Notes: generated by a model not told the origin, from the letters alone. A stretch of 64,000 bases of DNA from Myxococcus stipitatus (GCF_021412625.1 NZ_JAKCFI010000017.1:1-64000), one strand, 5' to 3'; positions 1 through 8,884 are shown, counted from the first letter of the stretch. Translations and numbers: made by a program.

Positions 1-19
1 ACGCAGGCAGCGTGAACAC
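1..19 (-). CDS. tnpB: IS66 TnpB, first codons only (cut by window edge)
   Basis: A GTG at 19-17 on the minus strand opens a frame reading (M/V)FTLPA, close to the conserved N-terminus of IS66 TnpB (Orf2). It begins 4 bases after the tnpA stop. Only six codons are visible, so the call rests on position and this short match. Confidence 0.55.
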
Positions 20-23
20 TCGC

Positions 24-338
24 TCACCTGCCCAGCGCGGTGACGAGTTGGGCCACGTACTCGACGTCGGCGCCCACGGGGAACCGCAGCCGGGCTCCGC
101 TGGCCAGCACCACCTCGAGTTGCACGGGACTCTCCCGCGCGACGGCCGCCACCTCCACCGGCAACAGGCGCACCGCAGGGGCCTTCCGGGCGCGCTGGCG
201 TCGGCGCCGGTACACCCACGACTGCAACGTGCTCAACCGCAGCCCTCTCTGCGCGGAGAACTCTTTCTGCGTCAGTCCGCTCGTCTCGAACGCCTCGGCG
301 ACCTGGAACCACTCCTGCTTCTCACCCGGCTTCGACAT
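24..338 (-). CDS. tnpA: IS66 family accessory protein TnpA
   Basis: 104-residue protein of the IS66 TnpA (Orf1) type. The N-terminal half is helix-turn-helix-like (SGLTQKEFSAQRGLRLSTLQ) and is followed by an Arg-rich stretch (RRRRQRARK). The C-terminal half is beta-rich (LEVVLASGARLRFP), as in this family. It starts 69 bp inside the element end and its stop precedes tnpB by a few bases, the compact arrangement usual for IS66. The family is needed for transposition although its exact role is unclear. Length is normal and no frameshift is seen, so this copy may be intact. Confidence 0.85.
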   Translation of the reverse strand: MSKPGEKQEWFQVAEAFETSGLTQKEFSAQRGLRLSTLQSWVYRRRRQRARKAPAVRLLPVEVAAVARESPVQLEVVLASGARLRFPVGADVEYVAQLVTALGR

Positions 339-407
339 TCCGGCCAGGGTCCACCACGACGGCTACCCCGGCAATTCCTCCCGCCACGTCGCTCGCCGGA
401 CGGTTAC

Positions 408-733
408 CGCTGGGCCGCAAGAACTTCCTCTTCGTCGGGCACGAGGCCGCTGGCGAGAATCTCGCGGGGCTCTACGCGCTGGTCGCTACCTGCGAGGCCA
501 ACGGCGTCAACCCCGAGATGTACCTGGCCGACGTCCTGCTCCGCGTGCAGACACATCCCAACTCGCGCATCGCGGAGCTGCTTCCTCACGAGTGGAAGCG
601 CTCGCAGACCACCGGTCCGCCCGAGTCACGTCTCCAGACCAATCCCTGAACACCCCTCCGGTCGCGGCGTCCGCCGGGCACGGACCTCGTCCATCTTCAA
701 CTGCTCACGCCACGTCGCTGACCGGACGGATAC
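408..733 (+). pseudogene. IS66 transposase C-terminal relic with right terminal repeat
   Basis: In the frame of 410-649 the sequence reads LGRKNFLFVGHEAAGENLAG and goes on through GLYALVATCEANG, MYLADVL and IAELLPHEWKR to a stop at 647-649. This is the conserved C-terminal end of IS66 transposase. Everything upstream of the LGRKNF motif is missing because the neighbouring IS66 terminus begins at 407. The relic ends with a right terminal repeat at 709-733 (ending GGACGGATAC). It is a dead 5'-truncated copy. Confidence 0.8.
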
Positions 734-1270
734 ATTTCGTCTGCGGCGAATGATATTCGGAGGTAGGCGCTGTTCACGTATTCCGTGAAGAATGTCGTGA
801 GCGGGGAGTGGGAGTCGAAGCTGATACGTGTCCATGAGCCTGGCTCTGGGTTGGCCATCCAGGAGGGGGCCTGGTCAACTCCACCGCTTCACCGAGCCAA
901 AGAGTTTATGAGGTGGCGGTCTCGAGTCTGGAACCCGACTCCTCCGTGGCTTCGCACTATGATCCGGACCTCGGGTTGGTGCTCTTCGCGAGGAACAGGT
1001 GGCCGATCAGTGGTGGCTTTCGGCCTGTGGTGCGGGTCGTCTATCGAGATGCGGTTGCTGGTGGTGGAATGGGGAGCTCTGATGTTGTTGAGTTCTCCGG
1101 GTATGACCCGTCCGCGCAGCTCCATCGAACGATGTATGGAGTCATGGCCCGGCTGTGCGGGGCCGCAGGGACCAAGTCTGCGTTGACTCGACATACATCG
1201 AAGGGGCGACACCGCCTCAATGAATTGAGGGCGGGGCTTGAGGCTGCTGAGGACGGAGCACCGCAGAGGG
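734..1270. other. Decayed or unassigned accessory sequence between IS relic and island repeat
   Basis: No recognised gene lies here. Base composition and third codon positions are less GC-biased than in the core genes to the right. Open frames overlap on both strands (for example 785-1186 and 913-1293 on the plus strand), and none has a family signature I recognise. The position between an IS relic and a tRNA-derived repeat fits debris of an older island. The 913-1293 frame is listed separately as a possible gene fragment. Confidence 0.4.
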
Positions 1271-1293
1271 TTGGCGGTGGTGTGCTAGAATAG
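913..1293 (+). CDS. Hypothetical protein or gene fragment
   Basis: A 126-residue open frame from GTG at 913; the frame is open from 838. Part of it has protein-like composition (HYDPDLGLVLFARNRW and RPVVRVVYRD), but no family is recognised. There is no clear ribosome binding site. Its last codons run into the selC-like repeat at 1271-1322, so its 3' end may be an accident of island insertion. Codon use is less GC-biased than in core genes. It could be a truncated older island gene or chance. Confidence 0.25.
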   Translation: MAVSSLEPDSSVASHYDPDLGLVLFARNRWPISGGFRPVVRVVYRDAVAGGGMGSSDVVEFSGYDPSAQLHRTMYGVMARLCGAAGTKSALTRHTSKGRHRLNELRAGLEAAEDGAPQRVGGGVLE

Positions 1294-1322
1294 ACCTCGC
1301 CAGGGACACCTCGCGGCGCCCC
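1271..1322. repeat. Degenerate copy of the selC 3' half (distal att-like repeat)
   Basis: Positions 1271-1322 match 3582-3633, the CCA end, T arm and part of the extra arm of selC, at 43 of 52 bases in the same orientation. This includes an uninterrupted 12-base block, ctcgccagggac, at 1296-1307. Weaker similarity with small gaps continues to about 1335, opposite the anticodon loop. Duplication of a tRNA 3' half is the usual mark left by tRNA-targeting integrases. The repeat and selC bracket the AIPR gene. Confidence 0.75.
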
Positions 1323-1374
1323 CTCCGGCTTGAAGGGAGCATCTTTGGCTGCTTTCATCTGACCATTGAGGCGA

Positions 1375-3129
1375 TCAGCCCGATGCCTTTTTGGGAGCTG
1401 ATTGTGCGACCGCCTCAAGAGATGGCAGAGCTTTCTTTTGCCCCTTTAGGCCTGCCGACTTGTTGGCGAGCTTCTGGTCGAATTTTTGAAGGAATTTTGG
1501 CGACCTGAGTGCTGAGCGAACACTGCGGTACTCAGTAGTGTCGAAGGTGTCGATTGAAATGTTGATGTATTCATCCAAGCCGCGCAAGACGTACTTCTTG
1601 GTCGCGTTTTTGAATTGCTCTGTCGTCATTGCATTCAAGGATAGCCGAGGAGCAGGCGTGTGGAGGTCCTGGATTAGCTTGAATGCGGCGTGAATAGTCC
1701 AATAAGTCCCCGCGACGCCGAGTAGGGCGGTAAGAACTTTGTCAGCGTCGCCTTGTTTGGTCAGATCGGCAAGTCGCTCTTGGCGTGCTTCGTCGGCCTG
1801 CAATCCGAGTGTCCATGCTAGATAGACGTCCTCCGACGTGATGGCGTGGGGGAAAATATCGGGGTAGTATCGATCAAAGAGTTCCGACTTTTCTCTGACA
1901 GCCGCAATCAGAGTGGTGCTCTGTCGGGAAGCCAAGAACTGTGCAATTCGGTCAAGTGCAATTACCTCGTCGCCTTTGGGGCGTGAACGTCGAGTCTCGG
2001 GTTTGGGGGCGTAGTCAATGTTTATTTTGGAGAATATGTTTCGAAGGTTTTCTTGGATTTTGTCAGCGGCGCGTACGGTCCAAATTTTGACTGCATTTTG
2101 AGTGTTGTTGAACCTTACGATGTCGCCGATTACGCCTTGGTTGGCGGCAACCAGTCGAGTGAGTACTTTTGCGTCTTTAGGGGCACCGGCTTTGAAGAGT
2201 GAGACGGTTGTTTGGCATCCGTTGACAATGCTGAAGCGAGTTATTTTGAAGTCGCCATCTTTCTTGATCTGCTTGGCGGTGTCTGCGACAATTGTGATTC
2301 CGTTGTTGAGCGCCCAGAACTTGCCGGGGACATTCTTTGCGGTTTCTACGATTTGCTCGTTGATGCCGCCTTTTCGTGTCCCGAGAAACAGGCGGACATT
2401 GCGCGAAAAGAGGTGGTCTCCATGTGATTTATAGAGTCGAGCCAGTTCCGACGCGGCTACACTTCCGACCCATGCGTGTCCGTATTCGCCTTCCGTTTCG
2501 AAGTACTTCCCGTCTTCGAATTGGAGTGTGTCTTCAGGAACGCTTCTGGAGCCAGCCTTTGCACTGCGAAATCGCTCAAGGACGATCCCTTGGTGGTCGT
2601 AGAAGAAGCGATATGGGTCAAAGCGACCGCTTGATTCTAGTGCTTGAAGTGACCGCGAGATCTGGTCCGATTTGATTGCGAGGCTCACTGTGCCTATGAG
2701 CACTTCGAATGATTCGATGTGCTCTTGTGCCTCCTCGGCTGCGGTTGCAAGCTCGGGGCGGCCCGCGATCCTGAAAAATTCAGGTTTATCTATGTTTGGG
2801 ATGGCGGTGGCTAGGCTGTCCCACTTGCTTTTGGGGGTCGCGCTCTTGGCGTTTTTGGGGTAGTGTGCTTGAAGGATAATGATTCGTTCATTGACCTGAT
2901 CAGTGTAAAGGAGGTCGACGCCTTGATCTTCTCCTCCATCGAGAGCAGCTGCCTCTAGTGCATCATCTTCGTCGACGTCGAGCATGTTTATGGCATACCA
3001 TGCTGCGAATGCTCGCTCTGGAGTGATGCCTGCTCTTCGTGCTAGCTCGGTGACTGATTCGCGAATTTCCAAGGTGAGGTCATCGTTATTGGTGCCGATT
3101 TTTGCTGTGTCGTCAGCTGCCTTCGCCAT
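1375..3129 (-). CDS. AIPR-family protein (abortive infection phage resistance)
   Basis: 584 residues. The C-terminal two thirds have the AIPR signature: LNNGITIVAD followed by IVNGCQTTVSLF and IVRFNNTQNAV. The N-terminal part holds a GEDQGVDLLY-x9-ILQAHY stretch that resembles a PD-(D/E)xK nuclease core with the Lys position occupied by His; that comparison is an inference. AIPR proteins are linked to abortive-infection defence, but their mechanism is poorly known. Translation starts at 3129, five bases after a strong GGAGGAG site. The gene stands alone, has its own promoter-like sequence at 3181-3210, and is much AT-richer than its neighbours, which indicates horizontal transfer. It is probably cytoplasmic, with no signal peptide or membrane segment seen. 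Confidence 0.85.
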   Translation of the reverse strand: MAKAADDTAKIGTNNDDLTLEIRESVTELARRAGITPERAFAAWYAINMLDVDEDDALEAAALDGGEDQGVDLLYTDQVNERIIILQAHYPKNAKSATPKSKWDSLATAIPNIDKPEFFRIAGRPELATAAEEAQEHIESFEVLIGTVSLAIKSDQISRSLQALESSGRFDPYRFFYDHQGIVLERFRSAKAGSRSVPEDTLQFEDGKYFETEGEYGHAWVGSVAASELARLYKSHGDHLFSRNVRLFLGTRKGGINEQIVETAKNVPGKFWALNNGITIVADTAKQIKKDGDFKITRFSIVNGCQTTVSLFKAGAPKDAKVLTRLVAANQGVIGDIVRFNNTQNAVKIWTVRAADKIQENLRNIFSKINIDYAPKPETRRSRPKGDEVIALDRIAQFLASRQSTTLIAAVREKSELFDRYYPDIFPHAITSEDVYLAWTLGLQADEARQERLADLTKQGDADKVLTALLGVAGTYWTIHAAFKLIQDLHTPAPRLSLNAMTTEQFKNATKKYVLRGLDEYINISIDTFDTTEYRSVRSALRSPKFLQKFDQKLANKSAGLKGQKKALPSLEAVAQSAPKKASG

Positions 3130-3180
3130 TTCTCCTCCTGTCTAGATGTGTTGTTTGTCTGGATGTTGGTGCTCCTATTG

Positions 3181-3210
3181 ATGATTTGGCGACCAGTCTC
3201 CTTCTGTCAA
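3181..3210 (-). promoter_or_regulatory. Putative sigma-70-type promoter of the AIPR gene
   Basis: On the minus strand a perfect -35 TTGACA (3210-3205) is followed after 18 bases by AATCAT (3186-3181), four of six matches to -10. The predicted start is about 45 bases before the ATG. Its presence inside the island suggests that the gene carries its own expression signals. Confidence 0.5.
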
Positions 3211-3582
3211 TTCGCGTTGCGCCAAGATGTATTCGTTTGTGGGGGGCGCGGTTGGATGGGCTGGGTCGTTGTCGACCCATTTGCAAAATGATCGTTGGTC
3301 CCAACTTCTCCCTGGCGATGCGGCACGCAGTGAAGGGACGTCTGCCCTTTGGGCGCAACAGACGCTCAAGAATTGGGAGAATGGCACTTGGGCCTTGGAT
3401 CCCTTGGGGTAGGGGCTGTCGCGCCGATGGTTCTCGATGGCCTTTGTGGTTTGCCGCTGCCGGACCCATGGATGCCCCGGAGTGCCCAGGCAGTGATTCC
3501 GGTGATGCGCTCGCGTGGACATCACTGAACACAATTGGACCAGCCGGCTGGGTTGAGTGGGGACGCAACCCCTCGGAAGTAT
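3211..3582. other. Unassigned island DNA between AIPR promoter and selC
   Basis: About 370 bases with no convincing gene. Short frames occur on both strands but lack ribosome binding sites and recognisable products. Composition is between that of the AIPR gene and the core genome. It could hold the remains of an integration module or a short RNA; nothing specific is visible. Confidence 0.4.
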
Positions 3583-3681
3583 TGGCGGTAGAGCACGAGA
3601 ATCGAACTCGCCAGGGACGCCTCTCGGCGCCCCTCACCGGTTTTGAAGACCGGGCCAGCCACCAGGTCCGGAGGCTCTACC
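3583..3681 (-). tRNA. selC: tRNA-Sec (anticodon TCA)
   Basis: A 99-nt tRNA on the minus strand. The acceptor arm is 8 bp, GGTAGAGC pairing with GCTCTACC, then discriminator G and an encoded CCA ending at 3583. The anticodon TCA lies at 3646-3644 within CTTCAAA. The long extra arm (GGGGCGCC...GGCGTCCC) and T loop TTCGATT are typical of selenocysteine tRNA. It decodes in-frame UGA with SelA, SelB and SelD, none of which is in the window. It is the attachment site of the small island to its left. The length, the 8-bp acceptor and the UCA anticodon distinguish it from a tRNA-Ser. Confidence 0.95.
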
Positions 3682-3688
3682 GCCCGCG

Positions 3689-3718
3689 ATTAGTGCCGGC
3701 GGACCCGGTACGCGTCAA
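3689..3718 (-). promoter_or_regulatory. Putative selC promoter
   Basis: On the minus strand TTGACG (3718-3713), an 18-base spacer and ACTAAT (3694-3689) end seven bases before the tRNA 5' end, the right place for transcription to start at or near the mature end. The -35 overlaps the stop codon of the tetR gene, so selC probably has its own promoter. Confidence 0.55.
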
Positions 3719-4356
3719 CGCCTGGCCCGCGCGGGCTTCCCACCCTTCAACCCCGGCAATCCATACACGAGCGTCTCCACCAGCGACGCCTGGAGCGCAT
3801 CCGCCGTGGTCTCCTGGAACGCGGCGCACGTGAGTTTCAGGCTCACGATGCCGTGCAGCCCCGCCCACGTCACCTCCGCGAGCCGCGTGGGACTCGCGTC
3901 CTCCGCCAGCCGTCCCGCGGCCTTCAAATCCTCGAACACCCCCGCGAGCAGCGCGAACGAGCGCGGCCCCGCGCCGTCCGGCGCGTCACGGAAGAGCTCG
4001 GTCGACAGCCTGGCGTCCTCCAGGAAGATCAGTCGGTACGTTTCCGGGTGCTCCAGCCCGAACCGCACATAGGCTGCGGCCATCGCCATCAGCCGCTCCA
4101 GCGGGTCCTTCACCCGAGCCCCGGGCTCCAGCGCCGCCAGGAACTCGCCGAAGCCCCGCACGCACAGCTCCCGCGCAATCGCGTCCCGGTTCTCGAAGTG
4201 CAGGTACAGCGTCGCCGGCGCGTACTCCACCGCGTCCGCCAGCTTCCTCATCGACAGGGCGCCGAAGCCCTCCTTCACCACCATCTCCCTCGCCACCCGC
4301 AGGATCTGCTCCCGCAGCTCCGCCCGCTGCCGCTCCTTGCGTTCCGAAATCCCCAT
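3715..4356 (-). CDS. TetR-family transcriptional regulator
   Basis: 213 residues from ATG 4356, with GGTGGGGTG upstream. The N-terminal TetR helix-turn-helix runs over about residues 8-55 (EQILRVAREMVVKEGF, LSMRKLADAVEYAPATLYLH). A ligand-binding-like C-terminal domain of the TetR_C type follows (YVRFGLEHPETYRLIFLED). It is divergent from the SDR gene at 4461 with a 104-bp intergenic region holding tandem palindromes (4400-4426). The simplest reading is autorepression and control of the neighbour. An upstream extension of the frame to 4479 would cover that operator and is not preferred. Confidence 0.9.
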   Translation of the reverse strand: MGISERKERQRAELREQILRVAREMVVKEGFGALSMRKLADAVEYAPATLYLHFENRDAIARELCVRGFGEFLAALEPGARVKDPLERLMAMAAAYVRFGLEHPETYRLIFLEDARLSTELFRDAPDGAGPRSFALLAGVFEDLKAAGRLAEDASPTRLAEVTWAGLHGIVSLKLTCAAFQETTADALQASLVETLVYGLPGLKGGKPARARR

Positions 4357-4399
4357 CACCCCACCGTAGGACTTGACCTTTCGAACGGCCACCAATAAA

Positions 4400-4426
4400 T
4401 GAACGGCGTTCACTGAACGGTGTTCG
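4400..4426. promoter_or_regulatory. Tandem palindromic operator for the TetR regulator
   Basis: TGAACGGCGTTCA at 4400-4412 is a palindrome around a central base, and TGAACGGTGTTCG at 4414-4426 is a near copy. Further half-site-like words (cgaacggc near 4382, ccgttcg near 4438) flank it. The location between divergent tetR and SDR genes fits a TetR operator. Binding by this regulator is inferred. Confidence 0.6.
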
Positions 4427-4460
4427 CAAAAATCCCACCGTTCGCACATGGGAGCACGAC

Positions 4461-5465
4461 ATGGCAGGCAAGGTGGCATTGTTCGGAGCGTCGGGCGTCA
4501 TCGGGCAGAGCGTCGCGCAGGCCCTGCGCTCCCAGGGGCGGCCGTACCGGGTGGTGGGGCGCTCGCGGCGCTCACTCGAGGCGGAGTTCGGCGCGGACCC
4601 GCTGGCGGAGGTGGCCACCTGGAACCCGGATGACCCGGCCTCGGTGCGAGCGGCGGCGCGGGGCGTGGATACGCTCATCTACATGGTGGGCGTGAACTAC
4701 TGGCAGTTCCACCTCCACCCGGAGCTGATGCGCAAGACGCTGGACGGCGCCATCGCCGAGGGCGTCCAGCGCGTGCTGCTCATCGGCACGGTGTACCCGT
4801 ACGGCCTGCCCCAGGCCCCCTCCGTGAAGGAGGACCACCCCCGCGAGCCCCACACCTTCAAGGGGCGCATGCGCAAGGCGCAGGAGGACCTGCTGCTCGC
4901 CGAGGACGCCGCCGGCCGCATCCACGGCACCATCCTCCGCCTGCCCGACTTCTACGGCCCCGGCGTCGAGCGCAGCTTCCTGCACCGCGCCTTCCTCGCC
5001 GCGCTCGACGGCAAGCGCGCCAGCCTCATCGGCCCCATCGACCCGCCGCACGAGTTCGTCTACGTGCCCGACGTGGGCCCCGTCGTCACCGCCCTCATGG
5101 ACGAGCCCCGCGCCTATGGCCGCGCGTGGAACCTCGCCGGCGCCGGCGTCACCAGCCAGCGCGCGCTCGTGGACGAAATCTTCCGACAGGCCGGCCACCC
5201 CCCGAAGGTCATGACGATGGGGAAGGGGATGGTGCGCCTGGCGGGCCTGTTCGACCCGTTCATGCGCGAACTGGTGGAGATGCTCTACCTGCTGAAGACG
5301 CCCGTCCTCATGGACGACTCCGACCTGCGCGGCCTGCTCGGCCACGTGCACAAGACGCCCTACGCCGAGGGCATCCGCCAGACGTTGGCCGCCCTGCGAG
5401 AGCAGCGCGCCGCCAACCTCAGTCCAGCCCCCGCTGCCACAGGTCGTCCTCATCCAGCCCCATGA
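4461..5465 (+). CDS. NAD(P)-dependent epimerase/dehydratase-like protein (extended SDR)
   Basis: 334 residues with a Rossmann N-terminus: GASGVIG at about 8-14, then VVGRSRRS. There is an NAD epimerase-like body (LLIGTVYPYG and LRLPDFYGPG) and a segment near VYVPDVGPVV typical of extended SDRs. The usual YxxxK is not clear; the nearest is FKGRMRKAQE after YPYG, so the reaction cannot be assigned. No signal peptide is seen. It is divergent from the tetR gene and probably regulated by it. Its 3' end overlaps the convergent metallopeptidase gene by 47 bp. Confidence 0.8.
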   Translation: MAGKVALFGASGVIGQSVAQALRSQGRPYRVVGRSRRSLEAEFGADPLAEVATWNPDDPASVRAAARGVDTLIYMVGVNYWQFHLHPELMRKTLDGAIAEGVQRVLLIGTVYPYGLPQAPSVKEDHPREPHTFKGRMRKAQEDLLLAEDAAGRIHGTILRLPDFYGPGVERSFLHRAFLAALDGKRASLIGPIDPPHEFVYVPDVGPVVTALMDEPRAYGRAWNLAGAGVTSQRALVDEIFRQAGHPPKVMTMGKGMVRLAGLFDPFMRELVEMLYLLKTPVLMDDSDLRGLLGHVHKTPYAEGIRQTLAALREQRAANLSPAPAATGRPHPAP

Positions 5466-6504
5466 GGTGACCGACCTCGTGCATCACCGTGATGCCAATC
5501 TGCTCGATGAGCTCCTCGCGCGTCCGGGCGAAGCGCTCCAGGTTCTTCTGGTACAGCACGATGGACGCGGGGAAGTCGACGTACGTGTCCATCACGCTGC
5601 GCTCGCCCACGGCCAGGCCCCGGAAGACGCCGAGGATACACGGGGACAACGGCGGCTCCTGCCCCAGCAGGTCCTCGTCGGACGGGATGTCCTCCACGGC
5701 GATGGTGACGTTGTCCAGGTACTGCTTGGCGTGCTGGGGCAGCGCCTTCACCGCGTCCTCCACCGCCCGGTCGAACTCCGCCTCCGCCAGCTCCACCGGG
5801 GGAGGGAACTCCTCGGGCGCCAGGTGCTGCGCCCGGGCGAAGCGCCGCCTCGCCTCCGCGCCGTCCCCGCGCCGCTCGGCCAGCAGCCCCAGGTAGTGGT
5901 GCGCCCAGGGCACGTCCGCCGAGTCCTTCAGGAGCGCCTCGAACGCGGCCTGCGCCTCCTCGAAGCGGCACAGCTCGAACAGGGCGATGCTCCGCTCCAG
6001 GCGCGCGTCCACCGAGCGCGGCATGTGCGACAGCGCCGCGTCCAGACTCACCAACGCCCGCGCGCACTCACCCACCTGGTTGAGCCCCAGGCCCTCCAGG
6101 AGCAGGAACTCGTAGAGCATCTCCACGTCGTCCTCGCGCTGCGCCAGGCGCTTGCCCCGCGCGCACAGCCCCAGGCCTTCCTCCACCGCCTCCCGGTCAT
6201 CCTCCGTGCGGCACATCAGGATGTCTGCCGCCCCGAGCAGGATTTCGAGGTCCTCCGGGGCCACTCGCAGCGCCTGTCCATAGGCCTGACCGGCCTCCTC
6301 CAGCCGCCCCAGCTCCGTCAGGGCCGCCGCCCGGAAGTGGAGGGCCTCGGGCAGCTCGGGGGCGTCCGAAAGAAGACCGTCCGCCCGCTCCAGCGCCGCC
6401 TCGAAGTCGCCCGCCTCGAAGGCGTCCGTGATCGCCTCCAGTCGCGCCTTCGGGGCCCCCGTCCCCGGTCGCTTCGCCGTCCGCTTCTCCATGGCCCGGC
6501 TCAT
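5419..6504 (-). CDS. TPR protein with C-terminal zincin-like metallopeptidase domain
   Basis: 361 residues. The N-terminal 230 residues are helical repeats of TPR type (ALERADGLL, EALHFRAAALTELGRLEEA, AHHYLGLLAERRGDGAEA). The C-terminal domain is a Zincin_1-type (PF06262) metallopeptidase with HEVGHLMGLDEDDL near residue 342; the two His, the Glu and the following Asp are the expected zinc and catalytic residues. The family's substrate is unknown. TPRs suggest a protein partner. A second Met at 6492 is an alternative start. No signal peptide is seen, so it is probably cytoplasmic. Confidence 0.85.
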   Translation of the reverse strand: MSRAMEKRTAKRPGTGAPKARLEAITDAFEAGDFEAALERADGLLSDAPELPEALHFRAAALTELGRLEEAGQAYGQALRVAPEDLEILLGAADILMCRTEDDREAVEEGLGLCARGKRLAQREDDVEMLYEFLLLEGLGLNQVGECARALVSLDAALSHMPRSVDARLERSIALFELCRFEEAQAAFEALLKDSADVPWAHHYLGLLAERRGDGAEARRRFARAQHLAPEEFPPPVELAEAEFDRAVEDAVKALPQHAKQYLDNVTIAVEDIPSDEDLLGQEPPLSPCILGVFRGLAVGERSVMDTYVDFPASIVLYQKNLERFARTREELIEQIGITVMHEVGHLMGLDEDDLWQRGLD

Positions 6505-6583
6505 AAGAAGCCCCGCTGTGCGTTGTCAACGACGGGGACGGCTGTTACGTTCCGCGACCCGTACTGGCGCGGCCCTCCGTCCC

Positions 6584-6940
6584 GTGAACATCCTTGTCGT
6601 CGACGATGACCTCGAGCTGTGCACCATGCTCTCTCGCTTCCTGGAGATGCATGGCTACACGGTCTACTCGGCGGCTGACGCCCTCCAGGCACTCGACATC
6701 CTCGAGCGCAACCAGGTGGGCATGGTCATCACCGACTACATCATGCCCCACCTGGACGGCATCTCCTTCACGGAGATGCTGAAGGCCGACCCCCGCTTCC
6801 AGGCCGTTCCGGTGCTCCTCATGACGGCCAGCACCGACGGCAACGTCACCGACAAGGGCCTGCGCAAGGGCGTGGCGCTGACGCTCTACAAGCCCCTGGA
6901 CATGGGACAGCTCCTGACGCTCGTCCGCTTCGCCGAGTAG
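6584..6940 (+). CDS. Single-domain response regulator (receiver only)
   Basis: 118 residues from GTG 6584. It is a complete receiver domain: acidic pair near the N-terminus (VVDDD), phospho-acceptor Asp in VITDYIMP, Thr in LLMTAS, and Lys in LYKPLD. No output domain follows, so it would act by protein interaction or as a phosphate shuttle. The frame is open further upstream, but that part overlaps the divergent metallopeptidase gene and reads as junk. The partner kinase is unknown. Confidence 0.88.
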   Translation: MNILVVDDDLELCTMLSRFLEMHGYTVYSAADALQALDILERNQVGMVITDYIMPHLDGISFTEMLKADPRFQAVPVLLMTASTDGNVTDKGLRKGVALTLYKPLDMGQLLTLVRFAE

Positions 6941-7006
6941 CTGGCCACCCGCCCCTCCAAAGGGGGCCCGCGGGCGTTCGCTCGCCCACAGGTCCGCCCT
7001 TCCTGG

Positions 7007-7059
7007 TTGACATCACCGCCCCGGCCCTTATGTTGGCGCTCGCCATGGCCGAGTGCTAA
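7007..7059 (+). promoter_or_regulatory. groEL promoter with CIRCE operator (HrcA site)
   Basis: A perfect -35 TTGACA (7007-7012) and TATGTT at 7030-7035 (17-base spacer) form a sigma-70 promoter. Overlapping its start region is an inverted repeat TTGGCGCTC-N9-GAGTGCTAA at 7033-7059. This differs from the CIRCE consensus TTAGCACTC-N9-GAGTGCTAA at two bases in the left arm. CIRCE binds the HrcA repressor, so heat-inducible control is expected. Confidence 0.85.
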
Positions 7060-7108
7060 CGGCCTGCGTTGTACCCACAAAAATTCCATGTAACATCAGG
7101 AGGTTACG

Positions 7109-8749
<1,641 letters not shown>

Positions 8750-8771
8750 GCCGCTCCTCGCGGCTCGCTCA

Positions 8772-8853
8772 CGCGTCCCGGGCACCGCTCGGGACGCGCT
8801 GGGTGACACGGCCCCGGATGCCTCTCCTCGAGGCTTCGGGGCCGTCGTCTTTT
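8772..8853 (+). terminator. Tandem hairpins, groEL terminator
   Basis: The second hairpin (8808-8845) has ACGGCCCCG paired with CGGGGCCGT and an inner GCCTC/GAGGC stem, followed by CGTCTTTT at 8846-8853, a good intrinsic terminator. A first hairpin at 8772-8798 (CGCGTCCC/GGGACGCG) precedes it. Together they isolate groEL from the convergent lipoprotein gene. Confidence 0.8.
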
Positions 8854-8884
8854 CCGGACCGGGACGCGCGGGGAGGGGAGGGGA

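Larger units (their letters stand above)
1..407 (-). mobile_element. IS66-family element, upstream end (rest lies left of the window)
   Basis: The terminal inverted repeat reads inward on the minus strand from position 407 (GTAACCGTCCGGCGAGCGAC). It is followed by the start of the accessory gene tnpA at 338 and of tnpB at 19, the usual IS66 order. Positions 383-407 match 709-733 at 22 of 25 bases; the second copy is the terminus of an older IS66 relic. The element abuts the interior of that relic at 407/408, so the junction looks like insertion of one IS66 element into another. The other end and the 8-bp target duplication lie outside the window. An alternative is an internal rearrangement of a single element. 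Confidence 0.8.
1271..3581. mobile_element. Small selC-associated island carrying an AIPR gene
   Basis: About 2.3 kb bounded on the right by the 3' end of selC and on the left by the imperfect selC copy. The single clear gene (1375-3129) is clearly AT-richer than the rest of the window. No integrase, excisionase or IS is seen inside, so the island is either the remnant of a larger element or was mobilised in trans. IS66 debris to its left suggests the 3' side of selC has received DNA more than once. The island limits are inferred from the repeats, not from comparison with an empty site. Confidence 0.65.

Noticed and set aside
1041..1418. Minus-strand frame overlapping the island repeat
   Set aside because: It reads through the selC-like repeat and the end of the AIPR gene with no ribosome site or family match.
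3211..3582. An integrase or toxin-antitoxin gene between the AIPR gene and selC
   Set aside because: No frame there has length, ribosome site or motif to support it.
6941..7108. A groES gene hidden before groEL
   Set aside because: Only 168 bases separate the genes, filled by promoter, CIRCE and leader; too short for the roughly 95-codon groES and no GroES motif in any frame.
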